A DNA stretch of 64,000 nt from an uncultured bacterium (GTDB taxonomy: Bacteria > Bacillota > Clostridia > Peptostreptococcales > Anaerovoracaceae), in contig CAJMLL010000001.1 in the NCBI GenBank assembly GCA_905214225.1, positions 49,257-113,256 on the forward strand. Direction: 5' to 3'. The stretch's first letter is position 1; each line of letters begins with the position of its first letter. The notes under the pieces were generated by a model, which searched no databases, was not told where the DNA came from, and saw nothing but the letters and a program-made list of their open reading frames with translations. A program made the position numbers and the translations under genes. Shown here piece after piece: positions 41,731 to 52,139 of the stretch.

Positions 41731-43767
41731 TTACTGAATCCGCTTGAAGAACTTTTCCAGATCGCGCCGTGTGAAGCGGATAAAGGTCGGCCGGCCGTGC
41801 GGACAGCTGAAAGGATTCTTACACTGTGACAGCTGATGAATCAGCGCCTGCATTTCTGCATCCGTCAGCTTTTCATGTGCCTTGACGGCCCGCTTGCAGG
41901 ACCTGGTAATCAGCTTGTCGATGACGATGTTATTTTTCATCTGATCTGCCCGTCCCGGGTCGGCTCCTGTCTGGTCCAGAAAATCTTTTGCAAAATCCTC
42001 CGCCTCGGAAATGGACATGAAGGCCGGGATTTCGCTGATTTTATAGGTATCGGGACCAAAGCCTTCAATCGTGTATCCCATATCTTCCAGAGGATGCCGC
42101 CAGGAAGCTTCCGCGGCCGTAACTGCAGGCTCCGTATCCAGAATAATCGGCGTCAGGATCGGCTGGCGGACTTTCTTTTCCGTCAGATAGGCACCGACCA
42201 GTTCTTCATAGAAACAGCGTTCGTGAGCCGCATGCTGGTCGAAGAGATAGAATCCATCCGGACCTTCGGCCATGATGTAGGTATTGAAAATACAGCCCTT
42301 TAATGTCAGGTCGGAAAAGGAAAACGGCGCCGGACCTTCCGGCTGCAGGTCAAAATCCAGAAGCGGATCCTGAGACTTTTCTTTCTTCGTGGACGCCGCG
42401 TCCGCAGAATTCTTCTCCTGCTTTTCAATCTGCTCTTCTTTTTCTTTCCGTCTTTTCTGGAGAATCTCTTTCAGATCCAGCTGGGAGGCGTAATTCTGCC
42501 AGGATTTCAGGGCGGCAGAATCTCCTGCCTTTTCATATTTTCCGTTTTCTGAACCGGAAGAACTCCGTGCATTCTGTGGACCGGACTTCTGACTGCTGCC
42601 TTTTTCTCCAGAAGAGACGGAGAAACTCTCCTGAACGTTGTCTGCAGTGGAATGAAGGTCAGTCTGCCCGAGCCGTCCGCTGCCAGAAGACCCGTCAGAA
42701 AACATATTTCCCTGTGTCATGCTTTTGTATGACTCTGATGTGCCCTCCTGCCTCAGATAGTAGTCCTGCACATCGACGGCGGCGTCCAGTGTCGCAAGTG
42801 TCTGCTTTACAGCGTGTGTCACGGCATCCTGAATCAGCCGGTCATCGTGGAAACGGACTTCCTTCTTGCTCGGGTGGATGTTGACGTCCAGACTGCCCGG
42901 ATCGCTCTCCACGAGGAGAAAGATGACCGGATAGCGCCCGTCGAACATCCTCCGTTTATAGCCTTCAGTCACTCCGCGCTCTAAAACTCTGCTCTTTACG
43001 ACTCTGCCGTTCACGAAATAGGTCTGATTCCGGCGGCTGGGCCGGGTCAGGGACGGCCGGGAAATGCAGCCGCTGATGCGGATGCCGTTTTCCTCGTATT
43101 TCACCGGAATGAGGTGTTCATAGTCTTTCTGGTGGTAAACGGAGATGATCGTCTCCTTCAGATTTCCGCTTCCGGATGTTGCAAAGACCAGACGCCCGGA
43201 ATTGACGACCTGAAAGCGGATTTTACAGTAGGCGATGGCAAGCTCAGAAAGCAGTTCGATGATGCGGCCGCTTTCTGCAGAATCGGATTTCAGAAACTGT
43301 TTTCTGGCAGGAGTGTTGTAAAAGAGGTCGCTGACGACCATGGAGGTTCCCACCGGGCAGCCGACCGGGTCATTGCTCAGAACTCTTCCTCCGTGAAGAA
43401 CGACTTTTCTTCCGGCAGCAGAACCTTCTGTTCTGGTGATCAGGGTGGTTCTGGTCACAGCCGCGATGCTGGCAAGAGCTTCTCCGCGGAATCCCAGACT
43501 TTCAATGGAATCCAGATCTTCTGCCTTCTGAATTTTACTGGTGGCGTGGCGGAGGAAAGCGGTTTCCGTTTCTCCAGAAAGAATTCCGCAGCCGTCGTCC
43601 GTCACCCTCATGTATTCCTTGCCGCCGTGGCGGATTTCTACCGTAATTGCAGAGGCTCCGGCGTCGATAGAGTTTTCCACCAGCTCCTTGATCACTGAAA
43701 CCGGGCGGTCGATGACCTCTCCGGCCGCGATCTTGTCCGATACGTTTTTATCTAAAACCTGAATCAA
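41731..43767 (-). CDS. mutL: DNA mismatch repair protein MutL
   Basis: The 678-residue protein has the GHKL ATPase N-terminus (KIAAGEVIDRPVSVIKELVE, DDGCGI, SLGFRGEALASI) and a C-terminal endonuclease domain with DQHAAHERCFYEE, SCKRAVKAHEKL and CPHGRPTFIRF. The linker between about residues 370 and 480 is polar and low in complexity. It is the nicking MutL of strand-directed mismatch repair. The start is most likely the TTG at 43767, placed after AAAGGAATAAGCA and matching the common LIQVLDKNVSDKIAAGE beginning. mutS lies 88 bases upstream. Confidence 0.96.
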   Translation of the reverse strand: MIQVLDKNVSDKIAAGEVIDRPVSVIKELVENSIDAGASAITVEIRHGGKEYMRVTDDGCGILSGETETAFLRHATSKIQKAEDLDSIESLGFRGEALASIAAVTRTTLITRTEGSAAGRKVVLHGGRVLSNDPVGCPVGTSMVVSDLFYNTPARKQFLKSDSAESGRIIELLSELAIAYCKIRFQVVNSGRLVFATSGSGNLKETIISVYHQKDYEHLIPVKYEENGIRISGCISRPSLTRPSRRNQTYFVNGRVVKSRVLERGVTEGYKRRMFDGRYPVIFLLVESDPGSLDVNIHPSKKEVRFHDDRLIQDAVTHAVKQTLATLDAAVDVQDYYLRQEGTSESYKSMTQGNMFSDGSSGSGRLGQTDLHSTADNVQESFSVSSGEKGSSQKSGPQNARSSSGSENGKYEKAGDSAALKSWQNYASQLDLKEILQKRRKEKEEQIEKQEKNSADAASTKKEKSQDPLLDFDLQPEGPAPFSFSDLTLKGCIFNTYIMAEGPDGFYLFDQHAAHERCFYEELVGAYLTEKKVRQPILTPIILDTEPAVTAAEASWRHPLEDMGYTIEGFGPDTYKISEIPAFMSISEAEDFAKDFLDQTGADPGRADQMKNNIVIDKLITRSCKRAVKAHEKLTDAEMQALIHQLSQCKNPFSCPHGRPTFIRFTRRDLEKFFKRIQ

Positions 43768-43855
43768 ATGCTTATTCCTTTCTGCGTTTTTCTGATCAGG
43801 CCGGCGTGAAATTTCCTTCCATCCGGCTTGTATGCATAGAGCACTGTCTGCTTCT

Positions 43856-46615
43856 CTAGTCCTCTTCTTCCGCCAGTTTCTGCAGGATTTCCAGCTCATG
43901 GATGGCCTGGGAAGGCGTGATTTCCATGAGGTTGAGTTTGCGGATGCGGTCCAGTGCCGGGTTCAGCGGGCCGCTGAAGAGGCTCAGCTGAATGCCGGAT
44001 CCAGCTGAATTTTTCTGATTTTCCTCTTTTTCCGCAGGCTTTCCTTCTTCCACGGACCTGTTTTTATCCCATGCACGAACAGATGTTTCCAAGGCTCCTT
44101 CTTGCACAGCCGAAGCTTTTGCCGCCTGAGAAATCTCTGGCGCGCCGGAGTCATCGGACGCCGCAGACAGAATCTGCTCTTCCGCATCCTGCTCCCCGCC
44201 TTCCAGCTGAGAAAGCTTCTCCTCTGCGTCCTGAAGCAGGGCCTCCGGAACGCCGGCGAGTCTTGCCACATGAATACCGTAGCTCCTGCTGGCTGATCCC
44301 CTGACGATCTTATGCAAGAAGACGATTTTTCCTTCTTCTTCCAGCACATCGATATTATAATTCTTCACGCCCTGAATCTGGTCCTCGAGAACCGTAAGTT
44401 CGTGATAATGCGTCGCGAACATGGTCCGGATCCGGCGTTCATCGCAGCAGAGATATTCCACCACTGCCCAGGCGATGGAAAGTCCGTCGTAGGTGCTGGT
44501 TCCCCGGCCGATTTCATCCAGGATGATCAGGCTCCTTGCCGTGGCGTGGCGGAGAATATAGGCCAGCTCGCTCATTTCCACGAAGAAGGTCGACTGCCCC
44601 TGGGCCAGATTATCCGACGCGCCGATGCGGGTGAAAATCCGGTCCACTACGCCGATGTGGGCGGACTCTGCCGGCACAAAGCATCCGATCTGCGCCATCA
44701 GCACGATCAGCGCCGTCTGCCTCATATAGGTTGATTTTCCGGACATATTCGGGCCGGTGATGATCATCATAGAAGAATCGCTCTCATTCATCTCCGTGTC
44801 ATTGGACACGAACAGGCCCTTTTCCGTCGTCTGCTCGATGACCGGATGGCGCCCGCCCTGAATATCCAGAACGTCGCTGTCGTCTACCTCAGGCCGGATA
44901 TAGCCGTAGCGAAGACTCACATTGGCGAAATTGCAGAGAACGTCCAGCTGGGCAATCGCCTGTGACGTTCTCTGGATCTCCCGGATCCACTGCTCGATCT
45001 CATGCCGCAGGTCCGTAAACAGCGTGTACTCCAGATCATTGATCCGCCCTTCCGCATTCAGTACTACGCCCTCCTGCTCCTTCAGTTCCGGGATGATGAA
45101 GCGCTCCGCGCCTACCAGGGTCTGTTTTCTGATATAGTCCTCCGGGACCTGATCCAGATTGGAGCGGCTGACTTCGATGTAGTAGCCGAACACCTTGTTA
45201 TAGCCCACCTTCAGGTGCGAAATTCCTGTTCGCTCCTTCTCTCTTCCTTCAAGCCCTGCGATCCAGGCTTTTGCGTCCTTGATGGAGTCCTTCATCTGGT
45301 CCAGCTGCTCAGAATATCCCCGGCGGATCAGTCCGCCTTCCTTAATGACGGCCGGTGGGTCTTCCACAATGGCCTGCTCAATCTTATCGTGAATTCCGCC
45401 AAGATCCGCCATACTGTCTTTCAGTTCATTCAGAAGAGCACTCTCTGCGTCCGCCAGAGCCGCCTTGATCTGCGGCAGCGCGCCGATGGAGTTTTTCAGC
45501 GCGATCATGTCCTTACCGTTGGCATTTCCGGAAGCGATTCTTCCCGTCAGACGTTCGAAATCATAGACATGCTTCAGAGATTCACGGATGTCCCCCATCA
45601 TTACAGGATGATCCGCAATTTCCTGCACCGCGTCCAGGCGGCTGTTGATGCGTTCTGTATCATTCAGAGGCTCTCTCAGCCAGTGCTTCAGCATGCGCGC
45701 TCCCATGGCCGTGCCCGTCTTATTCAGAATCCCCAGAAGCGACCCCGCCGTCCTCTTGTCATACAGAGTTTCCGTAATCTCCAGATTCCGGATCGTCGCC
45801 TTATCCAGCGACATGCGTCCGCCGATTTCATAGAAACGGCAGTCCGTGATCTGTTTCAGCCCCTGCTTCTGGGTTTCAATCAGGTAGGACAAAAGAGTAC
45901 CGACCGCAAGGATACAATGCGTTCTGTCGTTCAGGCCTAATGCTGTCAGCGAACCGTCTCCGAACTGCGCGCGGATGGTTTCTTCCGCCGCAGAAAGGGA
46001 AATTTCCTCCGGATAGGGGCTGATGAAGGCTCCGGTCAGATGCTCCACCTCCTTGGGATCGTGTTCCTTTAACAATTCTTTATTGGCCAGAATCTCTCTC
46101 GGAGAGATGCGGACCAGTTCATTCAGAAGATCCTCATAGAGTCCAAATTTCCCGATCTGCTCCGTAACGGCCAGTTCGCCGGTTGAAATGTCACAGTAGG
46201 CGACGGACATTCCCTGGCTGTCCATGTAGACGCAGGCCAGATAGTTATTCTCATCATCTTTCAGAATCTGTTCAGACGTCACTGTTCCCGGAGTGACCAC
46301 GCGGATGACGCCGCGTTTTACCATTCCTTTGGTTTTGGCCGGGTCTTCCAGCTGCTCGCAGATTGCCACTTTATAGCCCATCTCTACAAGGCGTGCTGTA
46401 TAACTGTCTGCGGCATGAAAAGGGACGCCGCACATCGGCGCCCTTTCCGGAAGCCCGCATCTCTTTCCGGTCAGGGTCAGTTCCAATAGTCTTGACACGA
46501 GTTTGGCGTCGTCAAAGAACATTTCATAGAAATCACCGAGACGGAAAAACAGAATACAGTCCGGATACTGTTTATGAATGTCTAGATATTGCTGCATCAT
46601 CGGTGATAAAGCCAT
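43856..46615 (-). CDS. mutS: DNA mismatch repair protein MutS
   Basis: The 919-residue protein contains the mismatch-recognition segment FFRLGDFYEMFFDDA near residue 24, the Walker A motif GPNMSGKSTYMRQ near residue 617, and DEIGRGTSTYDGLSIAWAVVEY. It recognises mismatches and recruits MutL. An extra acidic, alanine-rich stretch of about 80 residues near the C-terminus precedes the final helix-turn-helix-like tail, and makes it longer than the usual 850-880 residues. GAGGAGAG precedes the ATG. It heads the mutS-mutL-miaA row. Confidence 0.97.
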   Translation of the reverse strand: MALSPMMQQYLDIHKQYPDCILFFRLGDFYEMFFDDAKLVSRLLELTLTGKRCGLPERAPMCGVPFHAADSYTARLVEMGYKVAICEQLEDPAKTKGMVKRGVIRVVTPGTVTSEQILKDDENNYLACVYMDSQGMSVAYCDISTGELAVTEQIGKFGLYEDLLNELVRISPREILANKELLKEHDPKEVEHLTGAFISPYPEEISLSAAEETIRAQFGDGSLTALGLNDRTHCILAVGTLLSYLIETQKQGLKQITDCRFYEIGGRMSLDKATIRNLEITETLYDKRTAGSLLGILNKTGTAMGARMLKHWLREPLNDTERINSRLDAVQEIADHPVMMGDIRESLKHVYDFERLTGRIASGNANGKDMIALKNSIGALPQIKAALADAESALLNELKDSMADLGGIHDKIEQAIVEDPPAVIKEGGLIRRGYSEQLDQMKDSIKDAKAWIAGLEGREKERTGISHLKVGYNKVFGYYIEVSRSNLDQVPEDYIRKQTLVGAERFIIPELKEQEGVVLNAEGRINDLEYTLFTDLRHEIEQWIREIQRTSQAIAQLDVLCNFANVSLRYGYIRPEVDDSDVLDIQGGRHPVIEQTTEKGLFVSNDTEMNESDSSMMIITGPNMSGKSTYMRQTALIVLMAQIGCFVPAESAHIGVVDRIFTRIGASDNLAQGQSTFFVEMSELAYILRHATARSLIILDEIGRGTSTYDGLSIAWAVVEYLCCDERRIRTMFATHYHELTVLEDQIQGVKNYNIDVLEEEGKIVFLHKIVRGSASRSYGIHVARLAGVPEALLQDAEEKLSQLEGGEQDAEEQILSAASDDSGAPEISQAAKASAVQEGALETSVRAWDKNRSVEEGKPAEKEENQKNSAGSGIQLSLFSGPLNPALDRIRKLNLMEITPSQAIHELEILQKLAEEED

Positions 46616-46722
46616 GTATTCTCTCCTCTTCGTTTTCTCTGTGCTGATTGTATGTTTATACCCATTTCCCGAAGCTTTTCTTGCGGTAAGATGTATTTAA
46701 TTCGTTTTCTCTGCAAGGCAGT

Positions 46723-46765
46723 CAGAACCAATCCCATATGATGACTCATGGAAGGATTGGTTCTG
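46723..46765. repeat. perfect 12-base inverted repeat before mutS
   Basis: CAGAACCAATCC (46723-46734) and GGATTGGTTCTG (46754-46765). It lies between the c-di-GMP gene and mutS and may terminate the former, although no clear T run follows on the minus strand. Confidence 0.6.
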
Positions 46766-46771
46766 TATCTT

Positions 46772-46792
46772 CTTGCTGTGTGATTTTTGTCT
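46772..46792 (-). repeat. dispersed motif, minus-strand copy with 8-base gap
   Basis: It begins 8 bases after the stop codon of the 1441-residue c-di-GMP gene and is directly followed by the 12-base inverted repeat at 46723-46765. Confidence 0.55.
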
Positions 46793-46799
46793 GCTCTGA

Positions 46800-49700
46800 T
46801 TATACTCCGGAATCCCGCTCGGCGTCAAAGTCTGTGTAATATATGCAGCTGTCCTGGGATTTTGCCTTATACATGTAGCGGTCCGCGCGGTCGACAAGTG
46901 TATCCATATCGTCTCCGTCTCTTACTGCGGTAATGCCCAGCGACAGTGTAACATTCAGCGTATCCCCTGCCCGCGAGGTCGTGGAAAGCAATTCGGAAAT
47001 ATGACTGATCCGCTCTGCGATGGCGAGCATATCCTCAGGATGCTGAATCTTCGCGACGGCGAGGAATTCATCCCCGCCCCAGCGTCCGAAAATATCGGAT
47101 TTTCTTAATGTGCCGGATACGGCATCGCCGAAGGATTTCAGCACACGGTCGCCTGCATCGTGTCCGTAGGTGTTATTAAAGGCGTGGAATTCATCCAGAT
47201 CAATGAACAGTACGGCAAATGGTGTGTGGAAATTCCGAAACTCAGAAAGCTTGTATTTCAGAAAACTCTCCATGTAGCGGCGGCCGTGAAGTCCGGATAC
47301 CGGATCGTGCGTTGCGGCGTCGTAGAGACTCTTCACCATATCTTCGCTGTAATGTTCAGGGGTGACACGCTCGAACAGCTCTGCCGCAGCAACAATCCGG
47401 CCGTCCTTTCCTCTGATCGGAACGAGCATGGTGTCCAGCAGAATCCGGTAGTTGTCCTTATGCAGGGCCCACATCTTTCTTTTATCGGTCTCGCCCGTCT
47501 CGATGGAACGGAGGAGCGGGCAGAGCAGTTCGCAGAGCGGCATGCCGTTCTTATCCATGTGGGACAGGCCGGTTTCCGGGCAGGTCTTGTCAATCATTTC
47601 TTCCTTATGGTAGCCGGTAATTTCTTCTGCCGCATGGTTCCAGTAGATGATCGTTCTGTCCGGCCTGACGATATAGGCGCCGACCGGAAGGTGATCTATA
47701 ATGTAATGGAAGTTCTGGTCAGACAGGATATCGGAATTTCCTGCATTTGTGTCGATTTCCGGCCTGCCCGCTTCCGGTGCCTCTGCATGCACCAGGCTGT
47801 CGAACATGAGTTTTTCCATACTGGTGGATTCTGACGCGTATCCAATCTTAAACTGCGGGAACAGGGTACAGTTCAGTCCGTCGATGCCGCGGATGCCCTG
47901 CAGTTTATCCCGCACAGCGTTTGCAAGATGAAAGACAGCCCTTTTATTGCTGTACTGAAGAAGCAGGATAAACTGGCCGGCAGAGATATGTCCGACGGTT
48001 CCCCGGTTTTTCATGACATCCAGAACAGCGTTTGCCAATGCCCGCAGAATCTTTTTATTAAAATCGTCTCCATAGGCCTGCAGAAGTCGTGGAATCTCTG
48101 GAATATCAACAGCAATTACAGCAAAATCTTTTCCGCGCATCCGGTAATTTTCGGAATACCAGGTCAGTGCTTCCATGATTCCTCTGGTATTATTTAGTCC
48201 TGTAACCGGATCTATAACCGGAATCAGGTCTGCTTTTCCGTTTGCCTGATTTAATTCATCCGCGTCGATGAAGAATCCTGCAAGACCGATGATTTCTCCG
48301 CCTTTGTAGAGCGGATGCTTCGTGGCCATGATATTTCGGTTAATTCCACGGGAAATACATTTTCCCGGATAGTATTTGGAAGTTTTTCCGCTTCTCAGGA
48401 CATCGTATTCCTCGTTTTTATAGGTATCCTCATCGACATGCCAGACCATGTCTTCATCGGTCTTTCCGATAATGTCACTGACAGAATCCAGACCATAGTA
48501 GTCGAGGAAACTCTGGCTTGCGCCTAAGAAACGACGGTGAATATCCTTCCAGAAAAAGTTCAGGGTAGAATGCTGCACTATGTTGTCCCAGAGAAGTGCT
48601 TTCTCTTTTGTGATATCATCTGCGGCTTCATCGGAATAGGAAGACTGATACTGAAGACCTGTCTTTTCATTTTCAGAGCGGAGAACAATATCTACGTCTT
48701 TCGTGTCAATCGTCCGGACTGTCATCAGGGCGACATCTGCCTTCATCTTCGGAATCCTCATGAAGGCGTATTCTTTCCAGACATAATTTCCGGTGTCTTC
48801 TCTGGTACGGAAAAATGCACGGAGCATACTGCGTTCGGATTCAGAAATTCTCTTCGACAGTGTCTCGGGATCAGAGAAGGCGGTAAAACGTTCATAATCT
48901 CTTGGATAAATTCTTTCTTTTGCGTAGCGGAAGAATTTCAGTCGGAGATCAAACGTGGAATGTTCCTGTCCGGTGTCCAGAACGACATGGCGGATTTGAT
49001 TTCCCTTGATGTCGATCAGCATCACATCGTCATAAATATAGTACAGGTTTTCCAGCAGAATCGATGTCTGGGATAGATTACGTGTACTTGTAATATTATC
49101 CAGACTTGCTGCGAACAGGGTCCTGCCTCCGCATTCCGCCAGCTTTCTGGTCTTCATCCGCATGAACTGGTCCTGACTCGGGTAGTCAAAGGTCTGTTCT
49201 TTGCTCGTCGTTGCGGCGTAATCTGCAACAAGGTGAAAGGCTCTTCCAAATGGAGTCTTAGATGTCTTCGTTTCATTTTCGCAGGCAGAAAGGGATTCTG
49301 TTCCCCCGCTTTTCAGAGCCTCTATAAATTTATCATTGGCAAACAGATAATGCAGCTCATGTCCGTCATATTCCGTAATCGCCAGGGATAAATCGGTGTT
49401 GAATTTTACTTCTCCGAGCGCATCAAAATAGTTTCTCCAGCAGCGCTGTTCAACAGGAATGTGGCGGTTGGCACAGTTCTGCATACATTCCTCGTAGGGC
49501 ATCGGCTTTCCGAAATAGTAGCCCTGGACTTTATCGCATCCTGCATTTTTCAGGAAGTGATACTGCTCCTGTGTTTCTACACCCTCCGCCAGTGTGCGGT
49601 TGTTCAGATTCTTATCCATCTCAATGATCGAGTTGATGATGGTTTTCGTACGTTCTGAACGGCTTCTGAGGAAGGTCATATCCATCTTCAGGACGTCAAA

Positions 49701-51125
49701 AGTAAAATCTTTCAGCATTCCGAGGGTAGAATAGCCGCTTCCGAAGTCGTCTATCCAGATTTCATATCCTGCCCGCCGGAAATTCTGAATACCCCTCTGA
49801 AAGTGGATGTCATTCTGAACAAAGGCACTTTCTGTAATTTCGATGTGAATCATATCCCTTGGAATATCGTATTTCCGGATGATATTTTCTGTCTGCTTGA
49901 AAATATCGCAGCAGAGAAAATCCAGACGGGAAAGATTGACCGATACCGGGACGATATCCTGGTTATGACGGAGTTTTGTCTGGAGAATCCTGCAGACCTG
50001 TTCGATAATATGCAGGTCCATTTTATAGATCTCGTGATTACTCTCAAGAGGAGCAATAAATTCATCAGGTGAAAGCGTTCCACGCTTCGGATCCTCCCAG
50101 CGAGCCAGGGCCTCAAGACCGCAGAGCCTTCCGGAAAGCGTCCGGATGATCGGCTGGAAATACGGAATAATCCAGTTTTCACAGATCGCCTGGTCCAGAT
50201 GCGCGGCAACGTATTCACGGCATTCGAGACGTCTGGTTGTCGCATCAGTAAAGAATGCGCTGTACTGTCCCGTCGTATGGCGGATGCTTTCACAGGCGAG
50301 TTTGGCGCAGGTAAAGATCCTCTCTGCGTCCTCATTTCTGTTCTCCCAGAAGCAGACACCAATCTTGCAGTCCATCCTCACTTTCGAGAGAACATCCAGT
50401 ATGCCCAGATGAAGCGCCTGCAGTTTTTCCTTCAGAGAATCCGGCGTCTCGTGTTCTGCCAGAATGACGAAATGGTCGACATCACAGCGGGATACCGGAC
50501 TGTCCGGGAAAATTTCCTTCAGCTTCTGTGCTACCGACAGAAGAAAATGGTCCCCTGCTTCCATGCCCAGATTAATACTTACATATCGGAAATTCAGAAG
50601 GTTGATAAACAGCATCGCAGTCCCTGAGTCAGTGCGGCCGTTCTGATTGTATTTATCCGCAAGGGTCAGGAAATGCCGGACGCCCATCAGGCCCGTGATA
50701 TGGTCGGTATCTCTTACCACACTTCCTGATGCCAGGTCAGACAGGAAAACAAAATATACGTATCCTTCTTCTCTGGTATTGATGCGATGACGGTATTCCT
50801 CCACATAACGGAGATTTCCGCCTGCTGTGCGGATACGGAAACTGCTGTGGGAGGAAAAATCTTCGTTTTCTTTCTGTTCGATAAGATTTCTTTTCTGTAC
50901 AGGACGGTCTTCATCACAGATGAGCATCTCATATTTTCCGCTGGTCAGCCAGAAAAATTCCTCTTTGGTGCTGCATCCAAAAAGGGCCAGCATCTGATTG
51001 TTTACTGACAGAATGGTGCCGTCTGATTCCCTGTAGACAAAGAATCCGCCCGGCAGATTGTCGCAGGAATAAATATCCCGAATGGACTCAGGAATAGAAT
51101 CTTTTGAAATTTTACTGCTTGTCAT
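46800..51125 (-). CDS. multidomain c-di-GMP protein (PAS-GGDEF-EAL-PAS-GGDEF-PAS-GGDEF)
   Basis: The 1441-residue protein has, in order: a PAS domain (20-130), a degenerate GGDEF (140-300, CDVDHF at the signature), an EAL phosphodiesterase domain (310-555) with GLEALARWED, DDFGSGYSTLG and AEGVETQEQ, two or three PAS-like sensors (575-955), a second GGDEF-like domain without the motif (975-1120), another PAS (1140-1265), and a canonical C-terminal GGDEF (1280-1435, RWGGDEFLAVA). Both cyclase and phosphodiesterase activity are thus possible. No membrane segment or signal peptide is evident. AAAGGACGTAGTC favours the ATG at 51125 over 51143. It is unusually large for this family. Confidence 0.88.
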   Translation of the reverse strand: MTSSKISKDSIPESIRDIYSCDNLPGGFFVYRESDGTILSVNNQMLALFGCSTKEEFFWLTSGKYEMLICDEDRPVQKRNLIEQKENEDFSSHSSFRIRTAGGNLRYVEEYRHRINTREEGYVYFVFLSDLASGSVVRDTDHITGLMGVRHFLTLADKYNQNGRTDSGTAMLFINLLNFRYVSINLGMEAGDHFLLSVAQKLKEIFPDSPVSRCDVDHFVILAEHETPDSLKEKLQALHLGILDVLSKVRMDCKIGVCFWENRNEDAERIFTCAKLACESIRHTTGQYSAFFTDATTRRLECREYVAAHLDQAICENWIIPYFQPIIRTLSGRLCGLEALARWEDPKRGTLSPDEFIAPLESNHEIYKMDLHIIEQVCRILQTKLRHNQDIVPVSVNLSRLDFLCCDIFKQTENIIRKYDIPRDMIHIEITESAFVQNDIHFQRGIQNFRRAGYEIWIDDFGSGYSTLGMLKDFTFDVLKMDMTFLRSRSERTKTIINSIIEMDKNLNNRTLAEGVETQEQYHFLKNAGCDKVQGYYFGKPMPYEECMQNCANRHIPVEQRCWRNYFDALGEVKFNTDLSLAITEYDGHELHYLFANDKFIEALKSGGTESLSACENETKTSKTPFGRAFHLVADYAATTSKEQTFDYPSQDQFMRMKTRKLAECGGRTLFAASLDNITSTRNLSQTSILLENLYYIYDDVMLIDIKGNQIRHVVLDTGQEHSTFDLRLKFFRYAKERIYPRDYERFTAFSDPETLSKRISESERSMLRAFFRTREDTGNYVWKEYAFMRIPKMKADVALMTVRTIDTKDVDIVLRSENEKTGLQYQSSYSDEAADDITKEKALLWDNIVQHSTLNFFWKDIHRRFLGASQSFLDYYGLDSVSDIIGKTDEDMVWHVDEDTYKNEEYDVLRSGKTSKYYPGKCISRGINRNIMATKHPLYKGGEIIGLAGFFIDADELNQANGKADLIPVIDPVTGLNNTRGIMEALTWYSENYRMRGKDFAVIAVDIPEIPRLLQAYGDDFNKKILRALANAVLDVMKNRGTVGHISAGQFILLLQYSNKRAVFHLANAVRDKLQGIRGIDGLNCTLFPQFKIGYASESTSMEKLMFDSLVHAEAPEAGRPEIDTNAGNSDILSDQNFHYIIDHLPVGAYIVRPDRTIIYWNHAAEEITGYHKEEMIDKTCPETGLSHMDKNGMPLCELLCPLLRSIETGETDKRKMWALHKDNYRILLDTMLVPIRGKDGRIVAAAELFERVTPEHYSEDMVKSLYDAATHDPVSGLHGRRYMESFLKYKLSEFRNFHTPFAVLFIDLDEFHAFNNTYGHDAGDRVLKSFGDAVSGTLRKSDIFGRWGGDEFLAVAKIQHPEDMLAIAERISHISELLSTTSRAGDTLNVTLSLGITAVRDGDDMDTLVDRADRYMYKAKSQDSCIYYTDFDAERDSGV

Positions 51126-51335
51126 GACTACGTCCTTTATCATTCTTTCTTCTCAGACCTACTACTATGATACGTTTCATTCCGCAGAATTGCAAGGTTT
51201 TCCCGTCATTCCCCCACAATATTACCGGGAATTAAAGACGATAAAACATCTCGTCTGCTGTCTGTAATCTGCCTGAAAAATGCCTGCCATCTACAGGAAG
51301 CTGAGCCTGATAGAAGGAAAATCCGCTTCACTGAA

Positions 51336-51375
51336 GAAAAAAGGAGACCCCGGCATATTGCCGGAAGCCTCTTTT
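51336..51375 (-). terminator. terminator of the pyridoxamine-oxidase-like gene
   Basis: On the minus strand AGAGGCTTCCGGC pairs with GCCGGGGTCTCC-type sequence, with the core CCGGC/GCCGG, followed by TTTTTTC. Confidence 0.65.
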
Positions 51376-51436
51376 GGTGTAAACAATAACAATACGGTTA
51401 CAGAAACGGCAGATGTCATCTCTGTGCATATATTTT

Positions 51437-51907
51437 TTATCCGTTCTGTTTTACAGACAGCTGCTCAGCCCTGATCCTTACAACAGCTGTCGCTTTGACT
51501 GCCGCATCAGGAAATTCCCAGTCTGAGCGGTCTGTATAACGGCTCATAATCAGCTGTAGAATTCTCTTCTTCTCTGCAGAATCCAGAATTTCTTCTGCCT
51601 TTCCTTCTGCTATGAAACTCTGGAAGAACTCTGTATGTCCGCAGGCTGTTTCATGACTCTGCGTTCCATGGTCGCATTCTCCTTCCACGGCAGCATAACC
51701 ATTTTCACGAATCAGAGAAATCTTTCTTCCCTCAGCCGCGCCATGAAAATAGAAAGTAAAATGGCCATTATCGTCTTCAAACCCAAAGTTTACCGGAACG
51801 ACATAAGGACGTTTTCCGTCACATAAACCAACATGCAGAATTCTGCATGCATCGATAATTTCCCGGATTATTCCGGTATCCGTTACTTCGCGGTCTTTTC
51901 TTCTCAT
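51437..51907 (-). CDS. pyridoxamine 5'-phosphate oxidase family protein (flavin-binding)
   Basis: The 156-residue protein fits the split-barrel family that includes 5-nitroimidazole reductases: ILHVGLCDGKRPYVVPVNFGF near the N-terminus, FYFHGAAEGRKISLIREN, and a C-terminal WEFPDAAVKATAVVRI. Cofactor is probably FMN or F420-like; substrate is unknown. GAGGT precedes two ATGs; the second (51907) has workable spacing. It stands alone between the large c-di-GMP gene and a small cysteine-pair protein. Confidence 0.82.
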   Translation of the reverse strand: MRRKDREVTDTGIIREIIDACRILHVGLCDGKRPYVVPVNFGFEDDNGHFTFYFHGAAEGRKISLIRENGYAAVEGECDHGTQSHETACGHTEFFQSFIAEGKAEEILDSAEKKRILQLIMSRYTDRSDWEFPDAAVKATAVVRIRAEQLSVKQNG

Positions 51908-51980
51908 AGTCATACCTCATTTTTCCAAGGCTGTGCGCAGGCAGATGATCCCTTCACCACCAAAGCATGATCCGCGGAAT

Positions 51981-52127
51981 TTACGATCTTTTTGCTGCGT
52001 CATTCTGCGCCTTATTCATCTTACAGCAGTCCGGAACACCGTGCTCGCCATACTCTTTTTTGTTCTTTTCTCCCAGGCGCTTGATATAGGCGTCCCAGGA
52101 GGCCTTGATTTTCTTTCCGATTGACAT
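51981..52127 (-). CDS. 48-residue protein with a Cys-Cys pair
   Basis: The small frame opens MSIGKKIKASWDAYIKRLG and contains GVPDCCKMNKAQ. A cysteine pair in an xDCC context is seen in small putative metal-binding proteins of clostridia, so a metal role is possible. It has a clear ribosome site, AAGGGGGAATAACAA, and a copy of the dispersed motif ends at the bases just before that site. No function is established. Confidence 0.6.
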   Translation of the reverse strand: MSIGKKIKASWDAYIKRLGEKNKKEYGEHGVPDCCKMNKAQNDAAKRS

Positions 52128-52139
52128 TTGTTATTCCCC

